From the NCBI GenBank assembly GCA_037013685.1, contig CM072887.1:43203154-43267153 (forward strand): a DNA stretch of 64,000 bases. The letters are read 5' to 3'. Numbering within the stretch: position 1 is the stretch's first letter; each line of letters starts with the position of its first letter. This document shows positions 1-12,823 of the stretch, one piece after another. A program made the translations under genes and the position numbers. The stretch comes from Acridotheres tristis (Eukaryota; Chordata; Aves; Passeriformes; Sturnidae). The notes below the pieces were generated by a model, which saw only the letters and a list, made by a program, of their open reading frames with translations, was not told the DNA's origin and searched no databases.

Positions 1-3000
1 GCCTGGATATTTCAGATCCTACAGCAAAGACCTTGGCTAATGCCTGCTCAACCTTTGTTTCCAGGGGAAACAAGTTGCATTTTCCACCCCAAGAGTTTGC
101 ATTAGGGATCTTATCCTTTAAGATGAGCAAAGCAATCTTGAACAGCCAGTTGTTTGCCCAAAGCTTGGGCCATTGCTGCAGGACCATGACACCTTGCATG
201 GGTTGGAGAGGAATGGGGCCACAAGAGGGGTCAAGGCCATATGTTTCTATAATGTCTGTTCCTTTAATTTGTGGATGGAAATTTGCCTGTAGAGGTATGT
301 AAGTATGCAAGTAAGGCGTGATGGCTGACAGTTTTCACCAACTGTTCAGACATTTAAGGCTTTTTTAAATCTATCACCTCCATCCCTTGAAGAGAGATAC
401 AAGCCTCTCTCTTTCTACTGTTTTCTATTCCACTTCTTCCCTAGGCACTCCCTCGAGGCCCTGTGTCTCAGATTTATTTCATCTATTTTTGAAAAAGAAC
501 AAGGGGCAGGTGGTGCCTGCAGAGGCTGAAAGAGAAAAGATGGACATATCTAGCACATGCCAAGAAAACAAACATGAAATCTCTGGAGCTGCTCGATCCT
601 CTGGAACACTGAGCAACTTGCCACTTTTTTCCTCTTGATGCGCTTATTTTTATGAGCTCAAAGAATAAAGTATTGGATGTTACACAGCAGCTGCCCCAGG
701 AAATAATTCACTCATTCCATTGCTGCAGACTTCAAGGAAAAAAAAAAAAGAGCAGTGAAGCGGGGTGGAGGGGGGGAAAGCCAGTTCCTTTGCAAAATAT
801 CCAGTTTCCCAGCAGCTCTAACAGCGTAAATGAGAAGAATGTTTGGGTTTGGTGTCCCTCCAATTCTCATGGTTTCGCTGAGGATTTTGGAGAATGCATT
901 TACTCCTTTGCTAACTGCAAGAACAGATTTATCCTGAAGCCATGTGCTGAATGAGTATACAGGCCTAAAAGGAGTCTGAAAGCATAAACATTTACTTCAT
1001 AAAAGAGATTCTGCAGACAGGAGGCCAGAGACAGTTGACTCTGGGTAAGCATTTGTGCTCCGTTGTAAAAAAATGTCCAGCAGCCAGAAGGAGACGTGCA
1101 CACATTTCACACACCGGCCTTTGCCACAGTGGACAGTGATCCAAAGGGCCTCAGGAAGAGGCTGCCTCTTGACTGAGCCCGAAGTGCAGAGGCTCCAGCA
1201 TTTCCATCTTTACTGCAGATGGGAAACCAGCCCCAGCTCCGCCTCTCGCTATGCAGTGCTTCGCCTGAACTTGGGGTGAGGAAATGAAAAAATAGCTCCA
1301 TAACCAAGGAATACCCTGGAGCTTTGTGTCTCCCATCCAGATGCTGTAAGGAGATACAAGCTCATACTTTAGCTTTTCCCACAATAGGAATAGCAATGAG
1401 GACTTGTCTCCTCTTCACCTGGCTGTTTATTTTCACAAAATTTGTTAAGAGAGCATAAAGTTGCTGAGATCACCACTCTCCTGACGAATTTGATTGAAAT
1501 CTGCCATATATTGAAAGATGTTGTCAGGGACTTTCTCTCACACATATTGGAAGCAAAACTCCATGAGCCTTGCTCTCTTGAGAAGCCAGACTGCAAGTGC
1601 AGCAGAAGGGAAGCACATTCCAAGGGGAATGCCGTTGCACTGGCAGTCTGAGAGAAGCTCACCAGCCACCCAGCAACCTGTAGGCATGCATGGAATTTTT
1701 CGAGTAATCTGTACCCCACTAGCTTTGAGTGACCTGCATTGTTTTCCAATAAAGTGGCAGCACATCGTGATTTTTCATTACATCAAATCCCAATGTGGAG
1801 CAAAGGATCAAAGCAGTTGCTTTGAATGAAACATCCTCCACACTATTTATATTTTTCCTTCAAAATGAATAGTTAGGAGGTTCAGCCCTATCTGCCAGGA
1901 AAACTAAGCACAGATGAAATTTAAAGAGGATATTGCAAACACTTCTGCAACGTCCTACCAGCAAGGAGCCTGCCTAGGATGGAGGGATCTGAACCACAGC
2001 TGGGCAGCACACCACCAGATCATTGCACCACACAGCTCTTCAGCCAGTGGCAATCCTCAAGCCGAGTATCATGCTTGCATGTGAAAGAAAATTTCTGGGA
2101 AAGCTTCTGGCTTTTTCTTTTCATGCCATGGTGTAGAATTGATGGAGTTGTGCTTGGTCTAGACAATTGTTAATGTTTTTGGTTTTCCCTATCTAAGTAA
2201 GTGCTGCTTGACTGATCAGACTACATCTCCTGGCACTGAGGAAGAGTGTTTAGGAGCCTACCCACTGAGAATGCTTTTCCTTTGCTGCCTGTCAGACTCT
2301 GACTGTATGGGGACTGGGGGCACAGAGCAGCAAGTCTTTTAACTGATCACAGTCTGCTTTTCCCTAAACGTGTGTGGCTGTATTTGATGGGCTGTTTTGA
2401 GATTTTAACCACCAACACATTTGTATTTGTAGAGGAAAGCCACCAGGTTTAAAGGCAACAGATTTGGTTTGGGACTTGAGCCACGAGATCCTCTATAAGA
2501 CCCAGACTTTCCAGCTCCCAGGTGATGAAAAACAGTGTTTGATCGCAAATGCTGCCCTATCTCAACAAATTCCCAAGTCAGTTGAAGGACAGTCACAACC
2601 TGTGCACCGGATAAGGAGCTGAAGAGCTGATGAATCATCAGCATTATCATTACTTGTATACAAAACTAAGCTGTTCAATCACTGCTCTTCAGCAGCGCCT
2701 TTCTTCCCTTTGCCTTTTCAGATCTCAGTTTTCCATCCAGATGAAGACAAAAGGGTGCAAATTCCAGGCTTGATGGTAGAAAGGCTCGTGCATAGCTGCA
2801 TAGCGGATGCCCATAGGAAGCAAGGGGCAAACTAATCTCCCTAGATGCCTGCCATTATCAGTGAAGATAGGCCAGCAGTTCTTGAGGGCATTTCAAAAGA
2901 GAAGCTTCACAGAGCTGCTCTGAACTATTCCCCCGCAGGATCCTCTTTCTCACTGCCAGGTAGCCTGAGGCTTGCCTTTGTGGAAAGCTCTTTAGATCCA

Positions 3001-3191
3001 GTTTCTTGGGGCTGATACTGAGGTTTGCTGTCAAGCCAAGACAATCTTCCTTCATCTGCTTCTACTCAAGCAGCCCAAACCTGCCCCAAAGGCAATGAAT
3101 AGCAGCATCCTCTGTTGTAAAGACCTAAAACCTGGATCAGCACCAATCACTTAAAGTCATAAAGAAGGATCATCCTACTTGATGAAGCAGG
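1..3191. other. Non-coding stretch, no gene supported
   Basis: Ordinary AT-leaning, CpG-poor sequence with short frames on both strands, none with a recognisable domain. An A12 run lies at 738-749. One open segment (65-294, plus strand) has a fair acceptor (TTTCCAG) and donor (AGAG|GTATGT) but resembles no protein I know. I see no promoter, RNA gene or dispersed repeat here. It is best read as intergenic or intronic DNA. Confidence 0.6.
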
Positions 3192-3340
3192 CCTACAGCC
3201 CAGGGAAGTTGTGAAATCTCCATCCTTGGAGACATGCAGAATGTGCCTGAGCAAGGCCCTGAAAAACCTGATCTCCCTGCAAAGCTCTGAGCAAGAGTTT
3301 GGACAAGAACCTCCAGAGCTTCCTTGTATTCCACAGTGTA
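3192..3340 (+). mobile_element. Old CR1 LINE 3'-end fragment (sense)
   Basis: The block follows the order of the avian CR1 3' end. It has a 'cagcccagggaagttgtg' motif, then 'atctccatccttggagaca', then 'caaggccctgaaaaacctga', a degraded 'gagcaagagtttggacaaga' where CR1 has its GGTTGGACTAGATGA box, and finally 'acctccagagcttcc'. The terminal ATTCTGTG-type microsatellite is nearly lost, reduced to a 'ttccacagtgt' remnant. CR1 is the dominant LINE of birds and copies are usually 5'-truncated, as here. The divergence suggests an old insertion. Both boundaries are approximate. A frame running through it on the minus strand is a by-product of the repeat and not a gene. Confidence 0.75.
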
Positions 3341-6151
3341 GACTTAAGCAAGAAGCTCTAAGGAAACAGAGCACCATAAGATACACCCTCCTCCCCATGG
3401 AGGGAGGACTAGAACAGAACAGCACAGGACAGATAGTGATGATATATAACACACCTAGGGAAGGCATCAATGAGGTCCTGCAGAGATGTGTGCAGTATGA
3501 AACCTGTCCAAAGCAGAGTCCTTAACCAAAGAGCCTCAGCCCTCAGCACTTTTCTGTTGAAATGAAGGCTGCTATCTCGGCTAACTACTGGTTCACAAGC
3601 TGTTATGTGGCGAGCAGTGAGTCTGGGGACTTAAAATATGCAAGAATATGCAAGACCTGAAAAGAAAATGGTCCTCATGGGGCTGTCACTCTCCAGCAGT
3701 TAACTCTGAAAATTATTAATTTCAGGATTCCCAGGTTTACAAGCGTCAGGCTTCATGGTTATTTTCAGTCACTGCCAAAATAAAACTCAGTTTCCACATG
3801 CATACATTTTCCTCATACTCTCCCCCCTACTGGCCTCATCAACATTTTTTTATCAGGAAACTCATTATTTATACTCTTCTGGCAAGGACATTATATTTCA
3901 TCAGTGTTGCCAGCAATGCCAATTTCCCTCTTTACAGTTCTATCCTAAACTGCTTTCATTTCTCTCACCTTGTATTTCTCAGTAAACCAATAAAGCACAA
4001 ATTCTAAGGCTTCCAGTTTCCCTTTTTTCCCTCCCACAATAGTCATTGATGTCTAACCACAGACGTCTGTGCTTCTTTTCAATAACTGTGCATGCAGTTG
4101 CCTATAAAATATGCACATGATAGCGCAGGGAAATTCCACACACGTTTTCTCCATCTGAAGATATACTGGTTCATATGTTACATTTATATTGGGTCTGGAT
4201 CATGTCCTGCCATCATTCTGCAGGGAGAAATCCCAAGGCAGTCAACAGAGGCTTTTCAGGCAGATAAATGACAGAACTTGGCCCTACAAGCGGAATATTG
4301 TATGATATATTTCCTTTTCTGTTTGCCAAATTGATGTTAAGAAGGGGTTATGCACTTAGACAGTCATCATAAGTTTCAGAAATAATCAGCAGACATTTTT
4401 ACTGAAACCCCAGAAAACAGAGCAATTAATCAGAATATCACTGCTTTTTCTATGAAGTTGCAGTTGCTTTTATTTTACTGGCATTGCATCACATAGCAGT
4501 TTTTCCACCATGGGAGCTTTGAGGTCACTATTAATTTATGGGGGAAAACCTTTTTTACTCTGGGTTTTCTGAAAATACACAAACAAGCACCACTCAGACG
4601 TGACATAACTGAGCCACAGATTCAACCCCCTCTCAGGTTCCAGTGTCCCCTGTGGTCCCCGCCAGATGTGCTGCACCCATGGAGAATGACCAGGGACGAT
4701 GCAAGTACATCGAACAAGCTTTTCCATGGGGGCAGGTGGGCTGAAACAAAAGGCAGATAAGACTGACACTTTGATGTATGCACGCTCTGTGGAGGAGCAA
4801 AGTCAAATTAACAGCCTTAGCTCCCCAACAGCAACGGCATTGAAGGGGAATATTAAGGCAGTAACCACATCTGCATCTCATTTTCCTTCAGTGTTTCCTA
4901 GTCATACTGAGCTCATCCACTGGAGAGTGACATAACAGCATGAGCTGATGAGAAAGTGTCTCGAGATGTATTATGAGGAAAAAATATGCAGAATACACAA
5001 ATACAGCAGGGACAGAGGGAGGTGAGCTGACCAAACCCTGCATTTTCCATTTATGAAAGATGAGTGGAGGCATTTTTAGGACACCTCCTGTCTCACACAG
5101 ACCTGAAACAACAGCATTGGCAAACCCAGTCCTTAGCCGTGCTCCTCTGTTACAGTCCAGCATTGCTCCTATGGGCTTGCTGTGGCACAAAGATACACAC
5201 ACACCCCCCCTCCTGCCATGGTGTTAAAATGCTAAAGGATGCCATTGGCCCCTGTGGGGGTCCCAAAGTGGGCTCTGCACACGTCTGCAGCACCCAGCAG
5301 TGTCCCTGCACGGTACCGGGCCAGCACAGCACTTCCACCAGCTCCTTTGGGCATCTCCTGGAAGACATCCACATAGACAAGTTCTGTGCCTTCAGATAGG
5401 ATTGAAATGGAAAGGATTGAAGCCACCTTATTCTAAATGACTGGAGTTCAGTGCTCGTTAGATTCATGCTGATAGGTGAATTGCCTTTACTTGCTCGAGG
5501 GCATCCATGCTATCAGGCCGTAAGTCTGTGTGTGTCAAAAGTTCACAAAAGTGGTGACCCAATTACCTGTCTGTAGCAGTGGGGCTGTGGTATCTGGCAG
5601 GCAGATCATGCAATACCTTAGCACTTAGGTCAAGGCACTAAGCCTTCTTGAATTGCATGAGATGTATCTGGTTTCGTAGAGAAGTCACGGACAAAAAATT
5701 AACTGCGGCACTGGAGGTAATCTGGGGAGTTTTAAAGATTTCTGTTGGATTTTATCACATTCAACATTGTGTCTGCTTCGGTTGCAATTAACAGCAAAGC
5801 TACCACTGAGTTTGACAGGGCAGGTCCATGGAAATGTGAAAAAAGCATCAAGTCTTTCTTCCTAGCCTACCTTCCTTCCCACATAGAGGCACGTGGAAAG
5901 AAACACTGCTGGATCGGAGGAAATGACAAGCTCATGGTCCCAGTGCAAGTGAGAGGGGTATTGTCTTTTCTGTCCTCAGGGGAGCACCATAACAGCCCAC
6001 AAGAGCTACTTGTCCATGTTGGGAATGAGTCCCAACAGGAACCCCGAATCCTACTCCATGTCAGCATTTCCCCTGAGCTGTGGGAAATCTCACAGTCAGA
6101 TCTAATCAGTGCTTGAGGATGCTGGCATGGGTCCACCTACATTGGAAAGCG
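3341..6151. other. Non-coding stretch with a small tandem duplication
   Basis: No gene is supported. A perfect 10-bp tandem duplication (aatatgcaag twice) lies at 3635-3654. A short CA run leading into a C run lies near 5200-5211. Small frames on both strands between 4.5 and 6.1 kb have no recognisable domain and no convincing splice-site pairing. Confidence 0.55.
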
Positions 6152-6174
6152 ATGTCACTTTCAGAAAGTGACAT
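6152..6174. repeat. Perfect 10-bp inverted repeat, 3-nt loop
   Basis: The arms atgtcacttt (6152-6161) and aaagtgacat (6165-6174) are exact reverse complements around the spacer 'cag'. It could be a fortuitous palindrome, a dimeric protein-binding site or a short hairpin. Nothing in the flanks settles which. Confidence 0.85.
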
Positions 6175-8389
6175 TTCACACCATCCTCCGCTACTGGAAT
6201 CCTTCATCTGGCAACTCTGGCTCCCCCCAGAAAGGTAGACCACCAAGGCCTTCTCCAAGAGCAGATACACCCAGTGCTGATTTGCAGCCTGCCTGTGTCA
6301 CCAGCCTGCAAGTACCACTGGTATACTTGTTCAAATTGTGGCTGCAGACCTGCCTGCCCCCAGCATTTTGGCCTCAAGAAACAGGGTGCTGCTCTCACAG
6401 GTGGGTGGGGGCCACACTCAGAAGTGATTCCTGGTGCTGCACCTGAATATGAGGTCAGGCATATATTCCATCGCAGCAGGAGTCAAAGATGATGCCAGTC
6501 TAAATCTTCGTTGTTGGTAGTCGAATAAAATCGGTTGCTCTGCAGCATGCTTTTTTTTTTCTCTTCATGCTTTTCTAGCTCAGTGGAGGGAGAGAGAGAG
6601 GTGCCACACAAAGATTATGAGTGACAGGTTGATACAATGACTAAGCATCTTTGGCTTATTTTCATCATTAGAACAATCAAGCATAGCTAGCACATAATAA
6701 ATCTGAGCTGCAATTAAAGGTCTGCAGCATTTTTACTAGATGGAAGTTCAAATTCCCAAACCTAATTCCTGTTCCACACATTTTAGGGGTGTGATATTTT
6801 ATTCTTCCCTTTTTCATCACAGATGACAGGAACTGCACTGGAGGCAGTGATCAGATGGCTCTCCTGCCACATGGCAGCATGAACCTCAACATCAGCAGCA
6901 GCAGCTCTGTCACTAAAGGGGTCTGTAGGTTTTGATCCTGGTGGCTCCAAACACAGACTTTATTCTAAGCCTGAAGGCTGGTCTAAGCTCTGTCTGGAGC
7001 TCGGAAACTCAGTCTGTCAAATGACAAAGTACCCCTTAGCTCCATTCCTGGTGATTTATTCAAAGGTGCAAGAGTAGATTTTATAAGTTTTAAATCCTGA
7101 TGCAAAGGAAATTAGCCATTGTTTTCCTTCAGGGTCCCAGATTCACAACTATTAGCATTCAAAAATAAAATAAAGTTATGGCCAGCTGTAAAAATACTAG
7201 CTAAAGAAGTTGCAGATGTTCCTAGGGGAGCTACTGAAATATTTTGGCACCTTTGCTCTGTCATTAAAAACAAAATGTGATCGTCGGTTAGGGCTGCAAC
7301 GAGAGTTCAAGTGGACAGAGAAAAACAGGAAAGCATTTAACAGTGCTAATAGTGAATGTGGGTTCAGCCCTGCAAAAGCACTGGCAGGACTCCAGCTCCC
7401 AAACCCCGTGCTTTACCCTGACTGTGGCATTTAGGTCCTGGAGCATCAGTGGATTGCTGCAGAGAAGTCAGGACTGCAGCACACGCCTTTGCTGCACAGA
7501 CAGTAAGGAGAGTGAGCTAGAGACAGCTTAAAACAGGGCTTGGCACAGGATAAGGCCACTGCAGGCAGGTAAAATGGTCTGACAAATACACTGCTGTGGG
7601 TAAACTACTTCTATCAGCTAAACTTCTTCAACCTAGCTCAAGTATCTCCACAAGACACTACTCCACTTCAAGTTAGCTCCAATATTGGCAATAGGGATAT
7701 AGCCCGAAACTCAAAGGAGACGAAATACCTTGTAAAAATACAAATAGGGGCCCCCTCAGGCACCCTTGAATGTTTACTCATAAGAGCAGGGCCTAGGCCA
7801 TTGTGCATTTTGCAGAAAAGTGTAAATTGCTCTGCCTTAGGCCAACCAGGAGGAAGCTTCATTCCAAGAGTGCATAGTTCCTGCCTCCAAATTGTTTCAT
7901 CTTTCTCTGCCTGACTCTTTCAGGCTCTGGTTTTCCTCTTCTTTCCAAATGCTGTGGGGAAACTCTAAGGATTGAAGGATTCTGCCCTAATTCACTCCGG
8001 GGGAAAGAAAAAAGATACATAGCCAAGTTGGTGAGGAAGATGCAATCGAAGCAAGTCATATGGCCCAGAGATAAGGAGGTGAGTGAATCAGTCACTGTGT
8101 GACAGGGTAGCACCAGGGAAAAAAATGGGACTTATCCATTCATAAAAGCCTGCCTTGGAAAAGGAGGCAGAACCAAGAAGCAGCAACTGGTTCAGGGCAC
8201 ACTGGGGAAGTGCACCTTACTGGGGAAGGGGAAACTCCTGCAATACTTTGTGCAGAAGGTCCAGGTAGCAATAAACATGTGAACTGTGACCACAGAAATA
8301 TCTGTAGGAACTGTCTTGTGCTACCACTCACTGATATTCCCCAAGTTAACAGCTGGGCTGACATTAATTAGAAACATTTTTCCCCTTTT
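6175..8389. other. Non-coding stretch, nothing specific seen
   Basis: It contains a T10 run (6551-6560) followed by a short purine-rich GA patch near 6588-6600. No gene, RNA or dispersed repeat is recognisable. Frames here are short and lack domains. Confidence 0.55.
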
Positions 8390-8430
8390 CTAATCTCTAA
8401 TAGGTCATCTAATCCTTGCCAACTGAATTG
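8390..8430 (-). mobile_element. Possible antisense CR1 scrap
   Basis: The string 'aggtcatctaatccttgcca' resembles the antisense CR1 3'-end motif (AGGTCATCTAGTCCAACCC followed by TGCCAAAGC), with a degraded 'aatctct' upstream. It is only about 40 bp long and badly decayed, so it may be a chance resemblance. Confidence 0.3.
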
Positions 8431-8901
8431 CAGAGTTTTTCAGAAAAACAGATTGTCAAAAGCTCTTTCGTCTACTGGAGAGGTTTGAATAATTGGACAT
8501 TTCTACTGGAAAATTAATCTCTGATCTAATAGACATCACATAGCTGAGATTTTCCTCAGCATTCATTTCTGCCCAGACAACTAAGCACCATGCTGTATTC
8601 TCCACAAACAAAATGTCCATCCAAGAAAAAGAGGTTACTGCACTCAGTACAGTACTCAGAATCTTGATATGCCACCAACTATGCATGACAAATGCTGGAG
8701 AGGAGCAAAGCCTACAGGAAGAAAAGAGTGCGTGCTCTGGAGAGGCAGAAGGGTCCCAGCCCACAATATTTAAGCCCAGTTCCAAATTTTCTCAGCGTTT
8801 CTGCCTTTTTGGATGGGAATTTGGGTCTGTGTGCATTTCTGTGAAGGAGACAAGGAGGAAGGGAGGGAGCCTTTTCTTTGTTCCCAAACAACATCTCAGG
8901 C

Positions 8902-8924
8902 TGTGAGCCTGTCTCAGGCTCACA
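8902..8924. repeat. Perfect 10-bp inverted repeat, 3-nt loop
   Basis: Arms tgtgagcctg (8902-8911) and caggctcaca (8915-8924) are exact reverse complements around 'tct'. The sequence tctcaggct also occurs twice as a direct repeat (from 8894 and 8912), so the local structure mixes a direct and an inverted repeat. Confidence 0.85.
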
Positions 8925-11741
8925 CACCAACATCTAACAAGCAAAGACAAACAACATCACAGCTTCACAATGCTTAAGCTTGATTGAATGACGACAATTC
9001 CACGTTAAAATAAAAAAGAACATTAGAGCTTTCCACAGCTGCATCAACATTATCTATTAAAAAAAGCATGACACTACATGAAGCTTTGGCTGTGCAAGCC
9101 AAGAACCTCAATCAGCCATGGTTTGGAACGAGGCCATCGCTGAATTCTCGTGTAAAGCGATGCTGCCATACTGCTTACTTTCCACTGAGGTTTTCCACAA
9201 ATTAACAGCTGTAGCAGACTCCCAGAAAACAGTAACTCTTTCCAAGTCTTTCTTCTCTGAAAATGTTGATTCTTCACTTTATTCTTCCCCATATGGAAGG
9301 GGAGAGGAGGGTAAAAAAAACTCAACAGCCCTATGAAACAAACCCAAAAAAACTCCAGACAGACTGTGAGAAAAATTAATCACAAAGATTGCCGGGAAAG
9401 AGAGCGGCTATCTGTAAAATTAAACCAGTGGTGGGCCCAATTTTTCTTTTTATTATACCAGCATGGTGGGATTGAGAATCAGACCCAGGAAAAATATTTC
9501 TGGAGCAGCCCTTCTGATTTATGACCATCTCAGCCACTCTGACAAGATCAGAAAACTGCTGGATTCTTTCCAGTTGAGCATCACCGAAGGCCAAATCATT
9601 CCTATTTAGGGAAAAACAAAACTTCCCTCTGGTTCAGCAAGAAGAGTGTTTGGCACCAAGCACAGAGAAAACCGCCTCGTTTCAGCTGGCTCACTGAAGT
9701 GCAGCTGAGATGGAAAGGTGATACCAGGCTGGTGTGGGTGGCTTCAGATCATACTCTTTCCTCCTGATTGCATCTTGGACATCACTAGGTCCCACACAGG
9801 GCGATGCAGAGGGATTCATTATAAGTGACAAATAAACCTCTTAAAGCAAAAGTTATTTGATTTCTAGCTTGCACAGATGGCTGTTGACTCACTTGTGAGA
9901 GGAGTGATGGAACTAGCAGTCTGGCAAAAGCATTGTGGGACTCGCAGCATTAGAAAATATGGATTCACAGAGCTGGTTGGCTTCTGAAGATATGGTGTAT
10001 GGTAAAAGGCAATCCTTATGCTTAGAGAAGGGGCTTTCCAGCTGGTGGAGGCCTGGGTTTTGCCTCCTTGTGCCTATCAGCATGATGCAGAGATGTGGGT
10101 TGCCATGGGTACTTGGGTGTGCCCGGGGACAGCAACACAGGATGCTTTACAAGAACAGCAGTATAAGGTCATCCAGGACACCTGGTGCTGTGCCCTTCAG
10201 AACCTCCTGACCCTAGGGTTACCTCTGTGCAGTTATGACACTCCAAAACCTCTGCCAAAGGCAAGTCCTTTTTGGGGAGGGCTGGGAGGATGATAGCACA
10301 TGAGCTATCATGGAGAGAAGCTTAGAACCTTGGAAAGTCAACTGAGATGAGCCTGGACCACTGGTTAATGCTGTTACAGACTCCTAGGTGACTTACCCTG
10401 TGTGTCAGAGGCAGTAGCAGCCCCAAGCCCAAGGGCCATCACAGGACTGTGCTGGCTCCTCTTCTCCATCTGCTGCTGGCAAGCTGTGCAGGTCACAGGA
10501 GCCACTCATTGCAGTCAGGAAACAGTCACCAGAAAGCCAAACCTCCTAATTCCAGCCAGCGCAGGATGTGATGACTTTGGGTCCAATGGCAAACTGCACC
10601 ACATGGTGACCCTCCCAAGTGCACAGCTGTCTGGGGAGGGACTCATCTTGCTGCCCTGAGAAGTCTTTCTTGTCCCTGTTTTGCTCAGCTTGGCATCTGA
10701 AGGCTTGCATATTATACTCCTGATGCAGACCATGTACCAAAGGAGCTATCAACAGCCGGTTCTCTACTCAGGGAAATTTCTCTTCCGATAATATTTTTCC
10801 GAAGTATGAAATTAATCAGCCTGCTGGAGCATATGATGCTGCTTCAGCTTCAAGTTCAGAAGCCTCTGCAGTCCAGGTTGCTCCTGACAGTTCCTCAGAT
10901 TTTGATGTCCATCTCACATCTCTGTGATCCCACTGTATTAGCCAGGTCTCATGAGATCAGTGCTCACTTCAGATAACAAGCTCGAAAAATAAATATACCA
11001 ATCTTATCTTTCAAGTATAGCCACTGCCTATGAGTTCCCAAAAAAACCCTAAACCACCAAACCTAGAAGTAATGCTGGAGAACAAAGGACCTGATCATTC
11101 CTTCTGACCCAAATTTTAAAAAACATTAAAATATCCATTTACTAGTCTGTCCTCAGTGCACTCCCAAACCTCAGAGATGTTCTATCATACTGTTCACTAA
11201 TTGTTTTCAGTGTTTGATGTGAGTATTTTTGGCAGTCAGTTTGTCATGAATTGACACTTATTTTGTCAACCTATCTTCAGCAAAACTGCACACCCTCCCT
11301 CCTCGTAGACCTGTCAGAAACATAAAGATTACTCATTGCATATTTCTAAGAAGCTCCTGAAGCCAGCACTTGGAGTTTGCATAACAACCATTGTCGACAA
11401 TCCACCTACAGCAGCTTAAAAATACAGATTTGAATGGGTGAAGAGAGGCTGGGAGTTCTCAGAAGGACAAGTCAGATTCAGGATTTTATTAATAGAACCG
11501 GAGGTGTTCTCATGAAGGCAAAAAAAACCCCAAAACCCACTCTCTTGTTATCTTAGCTGTCATCAGCAGTCACCTTTTCAAAAGCAGGCAGGCAAGATGC
11601 AGAGTATTCCTGTAGATGAGCAAACAGAAAGCTGCTGCAGAAAAACATTTGAGAGCAAGATGGAGAACAGCAAGCACCACAGATCCTCTCCTGGGTCCTC
11701 CTTAGGAGGTGCTGGATGTCCACTGGCCTTGCTGAAGAGAC
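8925..11741. other. Non-coding stretch with one short hairpin
   Basis: No gene is supported. The only distinct structure is the inverted repeat at 10290-10311, listed separately. A minus-strand donor-like CAGG|GTAAGTCACC lies at about 10384-10397, but no good acceptor in a continuous frame pairs with it. Confidence 0.55.
10290..10311. repeat. Perfect 8-bp inverted repeat, 6-nt loop
   Basis: Arms atgatagc (10290-10297) and gctatcat (10304-10311) flank 'acatga'. It is short enough that a chance origin is possible. Confidence 0.75.
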
Positions 11742-11808
11742 TTAATTTTTTTTTTTAAATTTTTTATTTTTTAATTTTTTTTTTTTTTTTTAATTTTTTT
11801 TTTTTTTA
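11742..11808. repeat. T-rich low-complexity tract
   Basis: About 67 bp of almost pure T, broken only by A or AA/AAA interruptions, so poly-A-like on the minus strand. No retrocopy with an intact body is recognisable on either side. It may be a simple repeat or the remnant of an old poly-A tail. Confidence 0.95.
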
Positions 11809-12823
11809 GTCTGGTGCCACACATTTCACCCCTGGAGGGTTAAATGCCAAACAAAGGGAACCCACCAGAACAAGACAAAACTGTTTGTAACATGGGCTCC
11901 AGCAATCTCTCCAGCAAAATAAAGCAATTATATTAATTGGGTGCACAATAGGCACTCACCAAAACAGCAGATGAATTGATGCAGATCAGCAGCAGCTGTT
12001 GGTGAGGGCAGGGAGGAGCAGGGCCCAGGACAGGGAGGACCATGGGTGGCTGGCTGCATTTCTGCCATGCTGCTGCATCAGCACCCTGCCCAGCCCTGCC
12101 TCCAGAGCTCAGCAAGGGGCAGCGAGGAAACCTGGTCACCTCTGAACCTGGGGCTTGCTCCTGCAGGGTGACAAACTGTGGCGCAGGAGAGAAGGTGCTG
12201 CCCTGCCTGAAGGTTTCCCGCACACTTGTGCCACCTTCTCTCAGGTCTTAGGGGAAAGGAGGGACATCGGTAGTGACCACAAGAGTGAGAGGCATGGACA
12301 GTAGAGCCCAGAGAACAACAGCCACATCAGAGGCATCATCCAGCCACGTTAAAAGCCTGCGCTCCGAAAAAACATCAACACTCACAGTCTTTTGTTAGCC
12401 AAATCCCCAGCCTGTTAGGTTCACCATTAACAACAATCCCTGCAACTTTCTCAGCCTTGCTGTTTACACAAGCTAGAGCTTTCATACATAAAACTCTTAA
12501 ATGAAAACATTAAAGAGCAGCTGGCGCCTCTTGGAAAACTCATAAAAAGTCTGTTTTCAAACAGTGTCGCTTCTATACCATAAATTTCTATATTTCTCAC
12601 TCCCCTTATTCCTTATTTCTAAAGACATTTGCATGAAAACAGGAATTTTGTTTATTAAAGAGTTCATCTGTTCCTGCTGTTAATTTTCCACCTGAAGCCA
12701 GAATCCCCCGGGTATGACATCATTAGCACAGCTCTGGAAATGATCATGAAGTCACAAACAGAGGGTTAGGGCTCCACTTGGAGAATAAACAGCAAGAAGA
12801 CAGAATCTCTGCCACTGCCAAAC
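11809..12823. other. Non-coding stretch, possibly constrained AT-rich part
   Basis: Positions 12460-12700 are AT-rich, complex and free of simple repeats, and contain an ATTTGCAT octamer (12627-12634). That texture is common in conserved non-coding elements, but conservation cannot be judged from one sequence. A minus-strand frame at 11933-12223 ends near a donor-like TTTTG|GTGAGTGCC at about 11947-11960, yet it shows no known domain. Confidence 0.4.

Noticed and set aside
65..294. Exon-like segment with acceptor TTTCCAG and donor AGAG|GTATGT
   Set aside because: Open in one frame, but the protein is unrecognised, the donor is only fair, and the left context is cut off by the window edge.
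3147..3525. Overlapping frames of 104-107 codons on both strands
   Set aside because: They read through the old CR1 fragment and are not genes.
12627..12634. ATTTGCAT octamers (also at 19783, 29000, 35206 and 35999, either strand)
   Set aside because: About two are expected by chance in this length. Their wide scatter and lack of promoter context do not support regulatory calls.
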